A stretch of DNA of 64,000 nt. Source: Saccharomycodes ludwigii. Lineage: Eukaryota > Ascomycota > Saccharomycetes > Saccharomycodales > Saccharomycodaceae. The stretch lies in contig NC_060201.1 of assembly GCF_020623625.1 (NCBI RefSeq), positions 2,163,682 through 2,227,681 of the forward strand, given 5' to 3'. The notes below the pieces were generated by a model. It had not been told where the DNA came from and made no database searches. It saw only the letters and a list, made by a program, of their open reading frames with translations. Made by a program: the position numbers and the translations under genes. Every line of letters starts with the position of its first letter. Position 1 is the first letter of the stretch. Below, piece after piece: positions 16,791 through 25,820 of the stretch.

Positions 16791-18740
16791 ATGATAAATA
16801 GATTCAATAATACCAATTTCCATAATCCCAACAATTTATCACAATTGGCCCAACAAAATGTTAATAGTAATAAAGTCAAAATAAGTATAAATGGCTGGCA
16901 AAATGCTACTCAAAATGACGTAATTAATTTTATATCTAGAAAAACAAGAATTGCTGTTGTTGATTCATATATCGATGGCCAATTAGTTTATGGCTTTGTA
17001 AATAATATTACTCAGGCTAACAACTTACTTAATTACAATGGTATAAGATTTGCCGGCAATGCATTAAAGTTTAATATTATTAACGACCAAAATGGTACTG
17101 GTGTCGGTACTACTAATAATACTATTAAGCTATTAACTGAGTTTTTGTATAAAAGGTTTAATCCCCAATTAAAAATGTTAGATTTAAGTGCATTACATCA
17201 AGACCCTGTTTTAGTATCAAATGGTTTATTCAGTTCTCTATCGACCCAATCTAAAATGTTCCCTGCTTTAATGAAATTAGCAGAGAGTGAAAGCGGTAAA
17301 AACCCTGCTTTTATTATAGAAAGCATTAATTTAAGTGACAACAATTTAAAGGATGTTAATGGGTTGAATAGTATGGCTTTAACTTTCCCGACTTTGAAGA
17401 ATTTATGTTTAGCCAATAATCAAATCAGTAAATTTAGAAGTTTAGAAAATTGGAAAAACAAATTTAAATACTTGAGGGAATTGATTTTAACGAATAACCC
17501 TATTACCAACGACTTGAGTTATAAAAACGAAATGTTAAGACTCTTCCCCCGTTTGATTTTATTGGATAACGTATATGTTAGGGACGAAACTAAATTGAAT
17601 TCAATACTAAATTTACCATTTTATAAAAAACAATTTTTTTGGGAAAACGATCAACTAGGTCAATATGCAACTGATTTTATATCCAACTTTTTGAATTTAT
17701 GGGATAGCAACACAAGAACACAGTTATTACAATTATATACTCCGCAATCACAATTTTCTACTTCTGTTGATTCTTCTATCCCCACTAGTACCACTCCTAA
17801 TTCAGATCAAGATCCATCGTTTGGACTTTATTTACCGTTGTCTAGAAATATTTCTAAAGTATCTAGTTCGAAGTCAAGACTTGAAAGATTAAATGTCGGC
17901 TTAGAACAAATTGAAAAGGCATTTAGATCTTTACCAAAGACAAAACATTTCTTATTAGAGAGCCCTCATAATTATTCTGTTGAGTCGTGGGGATTTGCTC
18001 CGGGATTTATTATAACTTTGCATGGATTTTATGAGGAAGTGGGTAAACCAGATCTGGATAGAGATCTTGCATCTAATAGCAATAAGTCAAACAATAGAAA
18101 TAGAAGATATAATAACAATAATAATAACAATAGATTGGGTAAAAAAGCATTTGACAGAGTTTGGTTGGTTATTCCCCAAGGTAATTCTGTCATAGTTGCA
18201 TCAGATATGTTATGTGTTAGAGCATATGTTGAAGGTTCATGGGTCAAATCACCGCCATCACAAACAAAAGTTCAACCACAACAGCAACCATTACAAGCTC
18301 AACAACCACTACAAGTTCAACAACCATTACAAGTTCAACAACCACTACAAGTTCAACAACCACTACAGGCTCAACAACCATTACAAGTTCAACAACCATT
18401 ACAAGTTCAACAACCATTACAAGTTCAACAACCATTACAAGTTCAACAATCAGGGGCTATACTGACTCCACCAACTTCAGCTGGTACCAATATGTCTAAT
18501 GCAAGCGCTAACAATATTATCAATACAAGTACAACAACAACATTACAAATTCCTCCCGAGATTAAATCCAAATTAAACATGCAACAATTAATTTTGGTGA
18601 ATAAAATACACTTAGAAACCAAATTGAATGTTCAATATACTTTAATGTTATGTGAGCAAAGTGGTTGGAATTACGATGTTGCCATTAGAGGATTTCAATC
18701 AAGTATAAACAACATTCCAAGAGAAGCTTATGGCATGTAG
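16791..18740 (+). CDS. MEX67: Mex67, principal mRNA export receptor
   Basis: This 649-residue TAP/NXF protein forms the heterodimer with Mtr2 that carries mRNPs through nuclear pores. In order: an RRM-like N-terminal domain, leucine-rich repeats (about 165-265, with INLSDNNLKDVNGLN and LCLANNQISKF), an NTF2-like domain (about 290-490) containing SWGFAPGFIITLHG, a Gln/Pro repeat (499-552), and a C-terminal UBA-like domain ending with EQSGWNYDVAIRGF, which binds FG repeats. S. cerevisiae Mex67 has 599 residues; the extra length is the repeat and an Asn-rich insertion. The ATG at 16791 is the first in frame. It lies opposite SEC63, matching YPL169C. Confidence 0.96.
   Translation: MINRFNNTNFHNPNNLSQLAQQNVNSNKVKISINGWQNATQNDVINFISRKTRIAVVDSYIDGQLVYGFVNNITQANNLLNYNGIRFAGNALKFNIINDQNGTGVGTTNNTIKLLTEFLYKRFNPQLKMLDLSALHQDPVLVSNGLFSSLSTQSKMFPALMKLAESESGKNPAFIIESINLSDNNLKDVNGLNSMALTFPTLKNLCLANNQISKFRSLENWKNKFKYLRELILTNNPITNDLSYKNEMLRLFPRLILLDNVYVRDETKLNSILNLPFYKKQFFWENDQLGQYATDFISNFLNLWDSNTRTQLLQLYTPQSQFSTSVDSSIPTSTTPNSDQDPSFGLYLPLSRNISKVSSSKSRLERLNVGLEQIEKAFRSLPKTKHFLLESPHNYSVESWGFAPGFIITLHGFYEEVGKPDLDRDLASNSNKSNNRNRRYNNNNNNNRLGKKAFDRVWLVIPQGNSVIVASDMLCVRAYVEGSWVKSPPSQTKVQPQQQPLQAQQPLQVQQPLQVQQPLQVQQPLQAQQPLQVQQPLQVQQPLQVQQPLQVQQSGAILTPPTSAGTNMSNASANNIINTSTTTTLQIPPEIKSKLNMQQLILVNKIHLETKLNVQYTLMLCEQSGWNYDVAIRGFQSSINNIPREAYGM
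18285..18446 (+). repeat. 18-bp coding minisatellite in MEX67
   Basis: Nine tandem 18-bp units encode QPLQVQ or QPLQAQ between the NTF2-like and UBA domains. The units are near-identical, with a C/T change in the proline/leucine codons and two Ala-type variants, which suggests recent expansion. The copy number is likely variable between strains. Confidence 0.92.
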
Positions 18741-19185
18741 AGGAAGAAACAGTTAATGTAGAATTTATTTAATGATATTTGAAAATAAAGGTGTAGAAAC
18801 AAAGAAAAGGGAAAATTGGATTGAAAGTGTTATTAATAGTTATATGGATTTTTTTTTTTTTTTTTTACTTCTATTCCTTTACACTTGTATATTTTTAATA
18901 TCATTTTTTTTCTTTTTATTTTGCTTGTATTAAAATTATTAAATAATGTATAACTTACTATTGTGACATTAATATATATTGAGATGAAATAGCTGACACT
19001 AAAAGTTAAAAAAAAAAAAAAAAAAAAAAAATACAGACATTTTCCTTTTTTTTTTTTTTTTGTAAAGTACTAAATTTATAGAAACTTATATTTAAATATT
19101 CTGTTTCTAATTTATGTAAAATATATATATATATATTTACAAAAAAAAAACATATATAATCACATACAGCAAACATTGGATAATT
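18741..19185. other. MEX67 to OSW1-like spacer
   Basis: There is no gene. It contains T20 (about 18849), A26 (about 19006-19031), T17 (about 19045) and an (AT)n run before the next start. I see no specific factor site. Confidence 0.5.
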
Positions 19186-20424
19186 ATGAGAGCACCACCG
19201 CCACCAAGGAAGTCTAAAGGACGCTATTTTAAACAGGCATCAAATTATATTTTAAAAATCATAACTTTACAAAAATTAAGAAATAGATGGAATTTACATA
19301 GAATACACTGTTTTGATAGACAAGTACAATTTAAAGCAAAAATTACCAGAGATAGAAATAAAAATGGTGTAATACGTAAATCTTATAATCAATTTGGAAG
19401 CGTTAAAAAAAGAAAATGGTATAGAAAGCCGGGAAAAACTAATAATTCTAAAAAGCCATTATTAATTATCGATTATAATCATTATTGCACAGTAAAAAAT
19501 AATGTTGTAGGTAACAATTCGAGAAAACAAAACAGTATCAAACCTCAAATTTCAGCTGATAATAAAAATGATATTACTACTAATAATAAACAAAACAATT
19601 ATCCACAAATTACCATTTTGGAACGTTCGACATTATCTAAATTACACATCAGCAAAAGAAAGTATAAATTGAAAAAATTAAATATGAAATTAACCTCAAC
19701 TTTTCCGGAGCCAAATTTACAGGACAAATTTAGTAGCATTGATATTAATGACGACGAAAAAGAAGAACTCTTGATGAAAACAGTTCAAGAGCATCATATT
19801 TATCAAAAATTGAACGAATTGGCAGATGTAAAAATCAGTTTGAATAAAAAAAATATAATCAAAACAACTGCTATTCCAAATTCAAATGTTACTACTGATG
19901 CTAATAACAGGAAAGGTGATCAGAGATTGCAAATTGATAAAAACTTTTTCATTCAATTGCCAAGGGATAATATAACTATTGATAAATTATTTACCGAATC
20001 CAATGACAATACGCACCAGAGCAAGAACAATAAAAATTCCAATTATAATATTGATCAAGAAAAATATCACATGATTGAAAAACATCCACATTTAGACATG
20101 ATTAGAACACCTTACAATAACACAAAATTAAAAATAACAGATTTTCTAAACAAAATAGAAAAAGAAACAAAGCCTAATATGGAAGAATTATATACTGATG
20201 GTATTAGTACTACAAGATTAGATAGTGATTTTGATGATACTATGTTATTATCAGGCAAATACAGTAATCAATATATCACCAACAACAGGAGTTATGATAG
20301 AAGATCCAAAGGTGGTGATAAATTAGATGAAGTGGCAACAAGTAGTGATATGATAAATTCATTAAAAGTAGCCCATAATATGTTTAATAACTATTTGGAA
20401 ATAAAAACCGCCTTCCAAAAGTAA
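19186..20424 (+). CDS. OSW1: Osw1-like protein (positional assignment)
   Basis: This 412-residue, Lys/Asn-rich protein has no recognisable domain, signal peptide or membrane segment. The N-terminus MRAPPPPRKSKG and a strongly basic first hundred residues stand out; the rest is low complexity with short acidic and helical segments. I assign it only by position: between the SEC63/MEX67 pair and the TRE gene, on the plus strand, where YOR255W (OSW1, outer spore wall) lies. S. cerevisiae Osw1 is 278 residues, so this would be a longer and diverged member. It converges on DAP1. A different fast-evolving gene at the same site cannot be excluded. Confidence 0.5.
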   Translation: MRAPPPPRKSKGRYFKQASNYILKIITLQKLRNRWNLHRIHCFDRQVQFKAKITRDRNKNGVIRKSYNQFGSVKKRKWYRKPGKTNNSKKPLLIIDYNHYCTVKNNVVGNNSRKQNSIKPQISADNKNDITTNNKQNNYPQITILERSTLSKLHISKRKYKLKKLNMKLTSTFPEPNLQDKFSSIDINDDEKEELLMKTVQEHHIYQKLNELADVKISLNKKNIIKTTAIPNSNVTTDANNRKGDQRLQIDKNFFIQLPRDNITIDKLFTESNDNTHQSKNNKNSNYNIDQEKYHMIEKHPHLDMIRTPYNNTKLKITDFLNKIEKETKPNMEELYTDGISTTRLDSDFDDTMLLSGKYSNQYITNNRSYDRRSKGGDKLDEVATSSDMINSLKVAHNMFNNYLEIKTAFQK

Positions 20425-20506
20425 ATTATATACAGAAAAAAAAAAAAAAAAAAAAAAAAAAAATAAAAAATAAATAAATATAATTGTGTATTAACAAATC
20501 AATAAT

Positions 20507-20974
20507 TTATTCATCATCTGAATAAGCTGGTGAAGCTGAAATTAGTTCACCTATACGTGTATACTTTTTGGCAAAATGAGCCTCCCAATCTTCCAAAGAT
20601 TTCCTTTGTGCGGGTGATAAATCACTTAAGTCATCAATTGGCTGATCCCATTCTCTAATATTTTCACTGTCAAAACTATTAAGCGCTAAACCTCTTGAGG
20701 CATCAGATCCTGCAAAATTATTATATGGGCCACTTGGTCCATAGAATTGTCTACCAGGAGTACAGTCATAAACATTTCCATTAACTGCAATAAAAATTCT
20801 TGGATCGTCATGTCCATTATATTTATTCAAGGTACGTAAAGTAAATTTTTGTTCTACAACTGGTTCACTGGTTGAACTTGCATCTTTGTTATTTGTGGAC
20901 GCGTTGTTAGTTATACCTGTTGGATCTTCTGATTCCTTAACTTTGCCAAAAATCATATTATATAAAAAAGACAT
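20507..20974 (-). CDS. DAP1: Dap1, heme-binding membrane-associated progesterone-receptor protein
   Basis: This 155-residue cytochrome-b5-like protein binds heme and supports the P450 enzyme Erg11 in ergosterol synthesis. The family signatures are [38 protein letters not shown] and the Tyr residues that ligate heme in this family. The frame is open for 36 codons upstream, but the start is placed at the ATG at 20974 because [20 protein letters not shown] aligns with the known N-terminus and S. cerevisiae Dap1 is 152 residues. Convergent with the OSW1-like gene; matches YPL170W. Confidence 0.95.
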   Translation of the reverse strand: MSFLYNMIFGKVKESEDPTGITNNASTNNKDASSTSEPVVEQKFTLRTLNKYNGHDDPRIFIAVNGNVYDCTPGRQFYGPSGPYNNFAGSDASRGLALNSFDSENIREWDQPIDDLSDLSPAQRKSLEDWEAHFAKKYTRIGELISASPAYSDDE

Positions 20975-21202
20975 GGTTGGTTCTATAAAATGGTTGCGGT
21001 AATATATATATATATATATCTTGTCCAATATTTTAATAGATGTAAGCAATAACTTCTGTATATACCAACTATCTGTATACAACTGTATTACTTTTATAGA
21101 TATAAAAAAAAAAAAGAATGGTTAGTTTATTTTTTTTTTTTTTAAATAAAAAAAGGGAATAAAAAATTAAAATTGTAGTTATGAAGATTCCAGTAAACTT
21201 TC

Positions 21203-21234
<32 letters not shown>

Positions 21235-21433
21235 ATTTTTGAGTCCGGAATTCTTATAAATTTAATAATGGTATTACCATCTCCCTTTCTCATCGTTTAT
21301 TTTATACCCAAAATAATAATAATAAAGATATATTTTAAATCAAAACCCAAATATTGTCCATATGTAATTAAATAAATCCAATAAAAACAACAAAGAATAA
21401 AGAACAAGTAGAAAGAATATACATAACTGGAAA
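20975..21433. other. DAP1 upstream spacer
   Basis: There is no gene between DAP1 and the TRE-type gene, both on the minus strand. It contains T13 and A29-type tracts (near 21130 and 21202-21230) and (TA)n near 21003-21019. I see no recognised regulatory site. Confidence 0.5.
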
Positions 21434-23923
21434 TTACACATCAGTAAAGCTCTCATCTCTGAAAAATTTTGCAGACTGCTCTAAGGCATTGCTAACAGCA
21501 TTAATTTGTTCTTGTGCCCTATTCCAATCCTTATCGTGTATTGCATCTCTTACGCCAGGGAATGACCAAGAATCATGTTCTCCGTCGGTTATTGTCCATA
21601 ATGTTGGTCCAAATAAAACATTTTTGTAGAATTTTCTTAACCCTGGTAATCCGCCAGCGTCAATCTGCTTTGTAGGTGTCAACGCTAATTTTCTATTCCA
21701 AGACCACCTATGAACAGAAATCAAATTAGGTTCAACATTTTGCCCCTCTTCGATAACAACTTGACCCCACATATCTAAAACCTTTTCCCATTCTTTGACA
21801 ATACTATGCCAAGTGGCCAAAGATGATTCTATGGACCTTAGATCTAGTTTTGAAACGTTCTCATCGTTGATTTCTGATATCTGGGATCTTAAATCTTCAA
21901 ATATGTCTTTCAAATTGTCAACAAAAGTGGCAAAATTAAATGGAATTATTGGATCATCAACAAATTTTAATACTACCTCCAATGTGTATAGTATCAATCT
22001 TGAAGTTCTATCCCAACCTTTCCCATCTTTATATTCCTTGTACAATACTTCTCTTAAATTTTTCCAGGTATCGGAACAACTATCCAAAGGAGTCTCTCCC
22101 TTTTTGTTTTCAGGTGATGCTAAAATCACTACGGGTATCCCATTTGACATATATGGAATCCAATTTCCATATTGATGCACATTTTCAGTTTTAATGTGGA
22201 AATCAAACTTGTCATTTAATTTTGCAAAGAAATCAGTCAACATAGGATTACACTGGATATTCAATTCATTAATGCCAATACCTAATTGTGAAATATCAAT
22301 GTATGTGTAAATTTCATGTTTAATCCTACCCAATTGATCTTCCAACAGCTCAGTGGAGCCAGCATAGTTATAATAAGATGCATCGTATGATATAAAATAT
22401 ATATTTCTTAAAGGCTTCCAATTGTATTTGTATTTGATTTGTTGAAATAACTGCACCAGAGACATTAAAACTGCAGTTGAGAAATTAGGATAAAGGGCAC
22501 CATTACATGCGGAATCTCTTGCAGCACCTATTATTATGGCCTTGTCGTTTTGCTCTTTACCGTCTATTTTAGCCATTATATCCCAACTAGGATGGAAGGC
22601 ATCAGCCTCTGTTTCGACTTCCATATCAACTAATATAGCATGGCTATCACCAGTAAACCAGCCGTCGTCCCATTCTTCACCTATATCTTCCAACATATCT
22701 TTTAAGATAACCGCTTGTTTTCTAGACAAAGGAATGGTAGGAATTTTAGGTACTAATAGGGATTTATCTAAATCAATTCTATTGGGTAGGTTCGATGACC
22801 ACCCAGGAGTTAGCGGATCACCAGTGCCAAATTGAGGTAATCCTACACCTTTCATTTGAATATTGTCATCATCATCATCCTCTCCATCACTTATAAATAT
22901 TATACCCTGGACACCGTGGGATTGCGCAATGAGTATTTGTTCGCTGACCAAATCCCCATATTTCAAAACCATAATAACTTGGAAAAAGTCGATACTCATA
23001 TTGTTATGCAATTTTTCATAGTCACTCCAAGTACCATACCCACCATATATTAACGTAGCATCATGTTGCTTACCATTTGTAGATAAAGGATTAAAATTTA
23101 GTTCACTTAAATCTATTTTAAACTCACCACCAGCTCTTGGTTTCAAAACTAACGAAGCATTACTTGCATAATTCAAATATGATTGGTATGATGTTTTATA
23201 AACCGATTTAATACCATTATTGCTGAATGATTCATAGACATAGTCCGCAATAGCTAAATCACCCTTTGTACCGGCTATATGAGGCATGCTACTCAAATAT
23301 TCCAAATCCTGCTCAAACTTGGCCAAATCAACACACCTCTTAGCATAATGCAAAAGTTCATCCTGATCAGAAAACATTCCGTTGATACCAGAATCAGTCT
23401 TATTTAAACCTATTATGGTTACAATATAAGCAATCACACTCATTAACACAACGTAAACAAACCTTCTCATTATTAATGGATTTCCCAATTTCGATAAATA
23501 AAAGTCGATCTTTCTACTTAAAACACCATAAAACACAATCAACGGACACACTGTAGTTTCATGGATCGGAATAAGTAGATTAGTATAAAACTTATAACTC
23601 ATTTTTTTTATCTTTGAGCAAAAGTCTAGCAGTTTTCGTCTCCTTAAGTCGTATGTTTCTTCTTCTGCTTCCTCTCCATCTTCTTCTTCATAATCCATCA
23701 TGAGTGGAGGAACTCCCGCTTCAAGGCTACCACTATTATTCAAATTCACACCAGTAGTATTATTGATATCATTATTTTCATTATTAGATGAACCGTTTAA
23801 AAGCACTTGATGTTCAGAATCACTTTCTTCTTCTGAATGCCCAATTTCGAGATCGTCATAATTAGGTGGATTGGATGGTAAATCGTTATCCTCTGTGTCA
23901 TTTACTCTTTCGTACCGAGGCAT
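21434..23923 (-). CDS. TRE2: Transferrin-receptor-like protein of the Tre1/Tre2 family
   Basis: This 829-residue type II membrane protein has an acidic cytosolic N-terminus with a PPxY motif (PPNY, residues 19-22), one membrane segment (about 154-173), a PA domain, an M28 peptidase-like domain and a C-terminal TfR dimerisation domain. Tre1 and Tre2 work with Bsd2 and the Rsp5 ligase to send metal transporters to the vacuole (family knowledge), which fits the PPxY motif. S. cerevisiae has two copies, YOR256C and YPL176C, from the genome duplication. Here there is one, at the junction of both gene orders, so it is the single pre-duplication counterpart. The choice of TRE2 over TRE1 as symbol is arbitrary. 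Confidence 0.9.
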   Translation of the reverse strand: MPRYERVNDTEDNDLPSNPPNYDDLEIGHSEEESDSEHQVLLNGSSNNENNDINNTTGVNLNNSGSLEAGVPPLMMDYEEEDGEEAEEETYDLRRRKLLDFCSKIKKMSYKFYTNLLIPIHETTVCPLIVFYGVLSRKIDFYLSKLGNPLIMRRFVYVVLMSVIAYIVTIIGLNKTDSGINGMFSDQDELLHYAKRCVDLAKFEQDLEYLSSMPHIAGTKGDLAIADYVYESFSNNGIKSVYKTSYQSYLNYASNASLVLKPRAGGEFKIDLSELNFNPLSTNGKQHDATLIYGGYGTWSDYEKLHNNMSIDFFQVIMVLKYGDLVSEQILIAQSHGVQGIIFISDGEDDDDDNIQMKGVGLPQFGTGDPLTPGWSSNLPNRIDLDKSLLVPKIPTIPLSRKQAVILKDMLEDIGEEWDDGWFTGDSHAILVDMEVETEADAFHPSWDIMAKIDGKEQNDKAIIIGAARDSACNGALYPNFSTAVLMSLVQLFQQIKYKYNWKPLRNIYFISYDASYYNYAGSTELLEDQLGRIKHEIYTYIDISQLGIGINELNIQCNPMLTDFFAKLNDKFDFHIKTENVHQYGNWIPYMSNGIPVVILASPENKKGETPLDSCSDTWKNLREVLYKEYKDGKGWDRTSRLILYTLEVVLKFVDDPIIPFNFATFVDNLKDIFEDLRSQISEINDENVSKLDLRSIESSLATWHSIVKEWEKVLDMWGQVVIEEGQNVEPNLISVHRWSWNRKLALTPTKQIDAGGLPGLRKFYKNVLFGPTLWTITDGEHDSWSFPGVRDAIHDKDWNRAQEQINAVSNALEQSAKFFRDESFTDV

Positions 23924-24237
23924 GATTTAAATTGAAAAACTATAGTTAGCTTTTGTTGTTCCTAATCACTCTTACTAGTAAAAATATACGTTATGGTTAT
24001 TGAATTTAATATTTAAGAATTTTTAATAAGATTAATGATGGTTATTGCTATTATGAACTATATTTAAGTAAATGTTGAAGAACATAGTAAAGAATATATA
24101 TATATATATAAATAAATGCTTTTTCTTTTTCTTGTTCTTTTTCTGCGTTAATTGACAGTCAATTAAAATAACATAATTAAATAAAAAGTGTCCTGTCCGA
24201 TAGACCGGTAGCTTGCAGTATTTTACTCTTATTTCCG

Positions 24238-24270
<33 letters not shown>

Positions 24271-24429
24271 AGACTCAATATTTTCAAGGAAATTATTATA
24301 ACTTCATTTTTAATTCAGCTTTGAGTATGCTATTGTATAGAAAGCACGAAGTAAAAAAAAAAAAAAAAAAAAAAATTAAATAAAAGCGTTCGTATCTAGT
24401 GTCTATGCTATTAAAACTTAATTGGATGG
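23924..24429. other. Divergent TRE-SPT14 spacer
   Basis: There is no gene. It contains A29-type (24239-24267) and A20-type (24354-24375) tracts and a small GC-richer patch at 24190-24225. An out-of-frame ATG lies 4 nt before the SPT14 start. Confidence 0.5.
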
Positions 24430-24452
24430 ATGAGAGAACAAAAAAAGTATAA
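24426..24452 (+). promoter_or_regulatory. Overlapping upstream ATG before SPT14
   Basis: The ATG at 24426 opens an 8-codon frame ending TAA at 24452, overlapping the SPT14 start at 24430. If the transcript includes it, SPT14 depends on leaky scanning. Confidence 0.4.
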
Positions 24453-25782
24453 TATTGCTATGGTATGCGATTTTTTCTATCCACAATTAGGCGGTGTTGA
24501 ATTTCACATGCACCATTTATCCCAAAAGCTCATTGAACTTGGTCATTCCGTTTGCATTATAACACATTCATATAAAAATAGAAGAGGGATACGGTATCTA
24601 TCAAATGGTCTTAAAGTTTATTATGTGCCGTATATTGTCCTATATAGAGAAACTACCTTTCCAACAGTCTTTTCTACATTTCCCATAATGAGAGATATAT
24701 TTATTAGGGAAGATGTTCAAATAGTACATTCACATGGAAGTGTTTCAACATTTGCTCATGAAGCATTAGTTCATGCATCTATAATGGGGCTATCCACAGT
24801 TTTCACAGACCATTCTTTATATGGATTCGACACATTGGGGTCTATTTTAATTAACAAGTTATTGAAGTTTAGTACCACATTAGTTGATCAATTAATAGCC
24901 GTTTCCAATATAACAAAGGAAAATATGTGCTTAAGAACTATGTTTGATCATTCCAAAATATCTGTCATTCCTAATGCAGTAGTTCCTGATGACTTTAAGC
25001 CGGACGAAAATTTAGCTTTTTTGAAAAAATCAAGGAAACCAGATGACCCAATTACCATTATAGTTATATCAAGATTATTTCCCAACAAGGGGGCCGATCT
25101 TTTGACACACTTAATTCCTAAGATTTGCGAAAATAACCCAAAGGTTAACTTTATAATAGCAGGCGACGGTCCTAAATTTATAGATTTCCAACAGATGATT
25201 GAAACTTACAGATTACAAGAAAAAGTTCAATTAATTGGATCTGTCCAACATGAAAAAGTAAGAGATGTTATGTGTCAAGGTGATATTTACTTGCACGCTA
25301 GCTTGATTGAAGCATTTGGTACCGTATTAGTAGAAGCAGCTTCCTGTGGACTGCTAGTTGTCACCACAGTGGTTGGCGGTATACCAGAAGTATTGCCAAA
25401 ACATATGACCATTTTTGCAGAAAATACATCAGTTTCAAGTTTGGTCAAAGCCACTACTAAAGCTATTGAATTAATTAGAAATGGATATGATACCACAACT
25501 TTTCACGATGAAATAGCGAAGATCTATGATTGGAAAGACGTGGCGAAAAGAACTGTCAAAGTTTATGATAATGCTGTAAATAGGAGTGATAAACCCAAAA
25601 ATTGGTTGGAAATTGTAGAAAGGTTTTTTAACAATAATAAGGATACTGGCAATGGTATGATGGCTAGATGTTTGTTTGCATTGTGCGCAATTGTTGATAT
25701 ACTATTTTATCTATTTTTAGAGTGGGTTCATCCAAGAGACAGAATTGACAAAGCTATAAAATGGAATCATCGAAAGAAATAG
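24430..25782 (+). CDS. SPT14: Spt14/Gpi3, catalytic subunit of GPI-GlcNAc transferase
   Basis: This 450-residue glycosyltransferase (family GT4) transfers GlcNAc from UDP-GlcNAc to phosphatidylinositol on the cytosolic face of the ER, the first step of GPI anchor synthesis. Motifs include [49 protein letters not shown] and the E-x7-E signature [11 protein letters not shown]-terminal hydrophobic segment ([19 protein letters not shown]) anchors it. S. cerevisiae Spt14 is 452 residues. The ATG at 24430 gives [12 protein letters not shown], aligning with the family N-terminus. Diverges from TRE and converges on NIP100, matching YPL175W. Confidence 0.96.
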   Translation: MREQKKYNIAMVCDFFYPQLGGVEFHMHHLSQKLIELGHSVCIITHSYKNRRGIRYLSNGLKVYYVPYIVLYRETTFPTVFSTFPIMRDIFIREDVQIVHSHGSVSTFAHEALVHASIMGLSTVFTDHSLYGFDTLGSILINKLLKFSTTLVDQLIAVSNITKENMCLRTMFDHSKISVIPNAVVPDDFKPDENLAFLKKSRKPDDPITIIVISRLFPNKGADLLTHLIPKICENNPKVNFIIAGDGPKFIDFQQMIETYRLQEKVQLIGSVQHEKVRDVMCQGDIYLHASLIEAFGTVLVEAASCGLLVVTTVVGGIPEVLPKHMTIFAENTSVSSLVKATTKAIELIRNGYDTTTFHDEIAKIYDWKDVAKRTVKVYDNAVNRSDKPKNWLEIVERFFNNNKDTGNGMMARCLFALCAIVDILFYLFLEWVHPRDRIDKAIKWNHRKK

Positions 25783-25820
25783 ATATAAAGAAAATAAAAA
25801 AAAAAAAAAAAAAAGAAAAA

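Noticed and set aside
18196-18499. Overlapping ORFs in other frames over the MEX67 repeat
   Set aside because: They arise from the 18-bp repeat, which keeps all frames open; only the Mex67 frame is supported by flanking domains.
20975-21082. N-terminal extension of DAP1 upstream of the ATG at 20974
   Set aside because: It includes translated AT repeats and is absent from known Dap1 proteins, whose N-terminus matches the internal ATG.
24190-24225. GC-richer patch in the TRE-SPT14 spacer
   Set aside because: It lacks tRNA boxes or a clear fold and is too short to assign.
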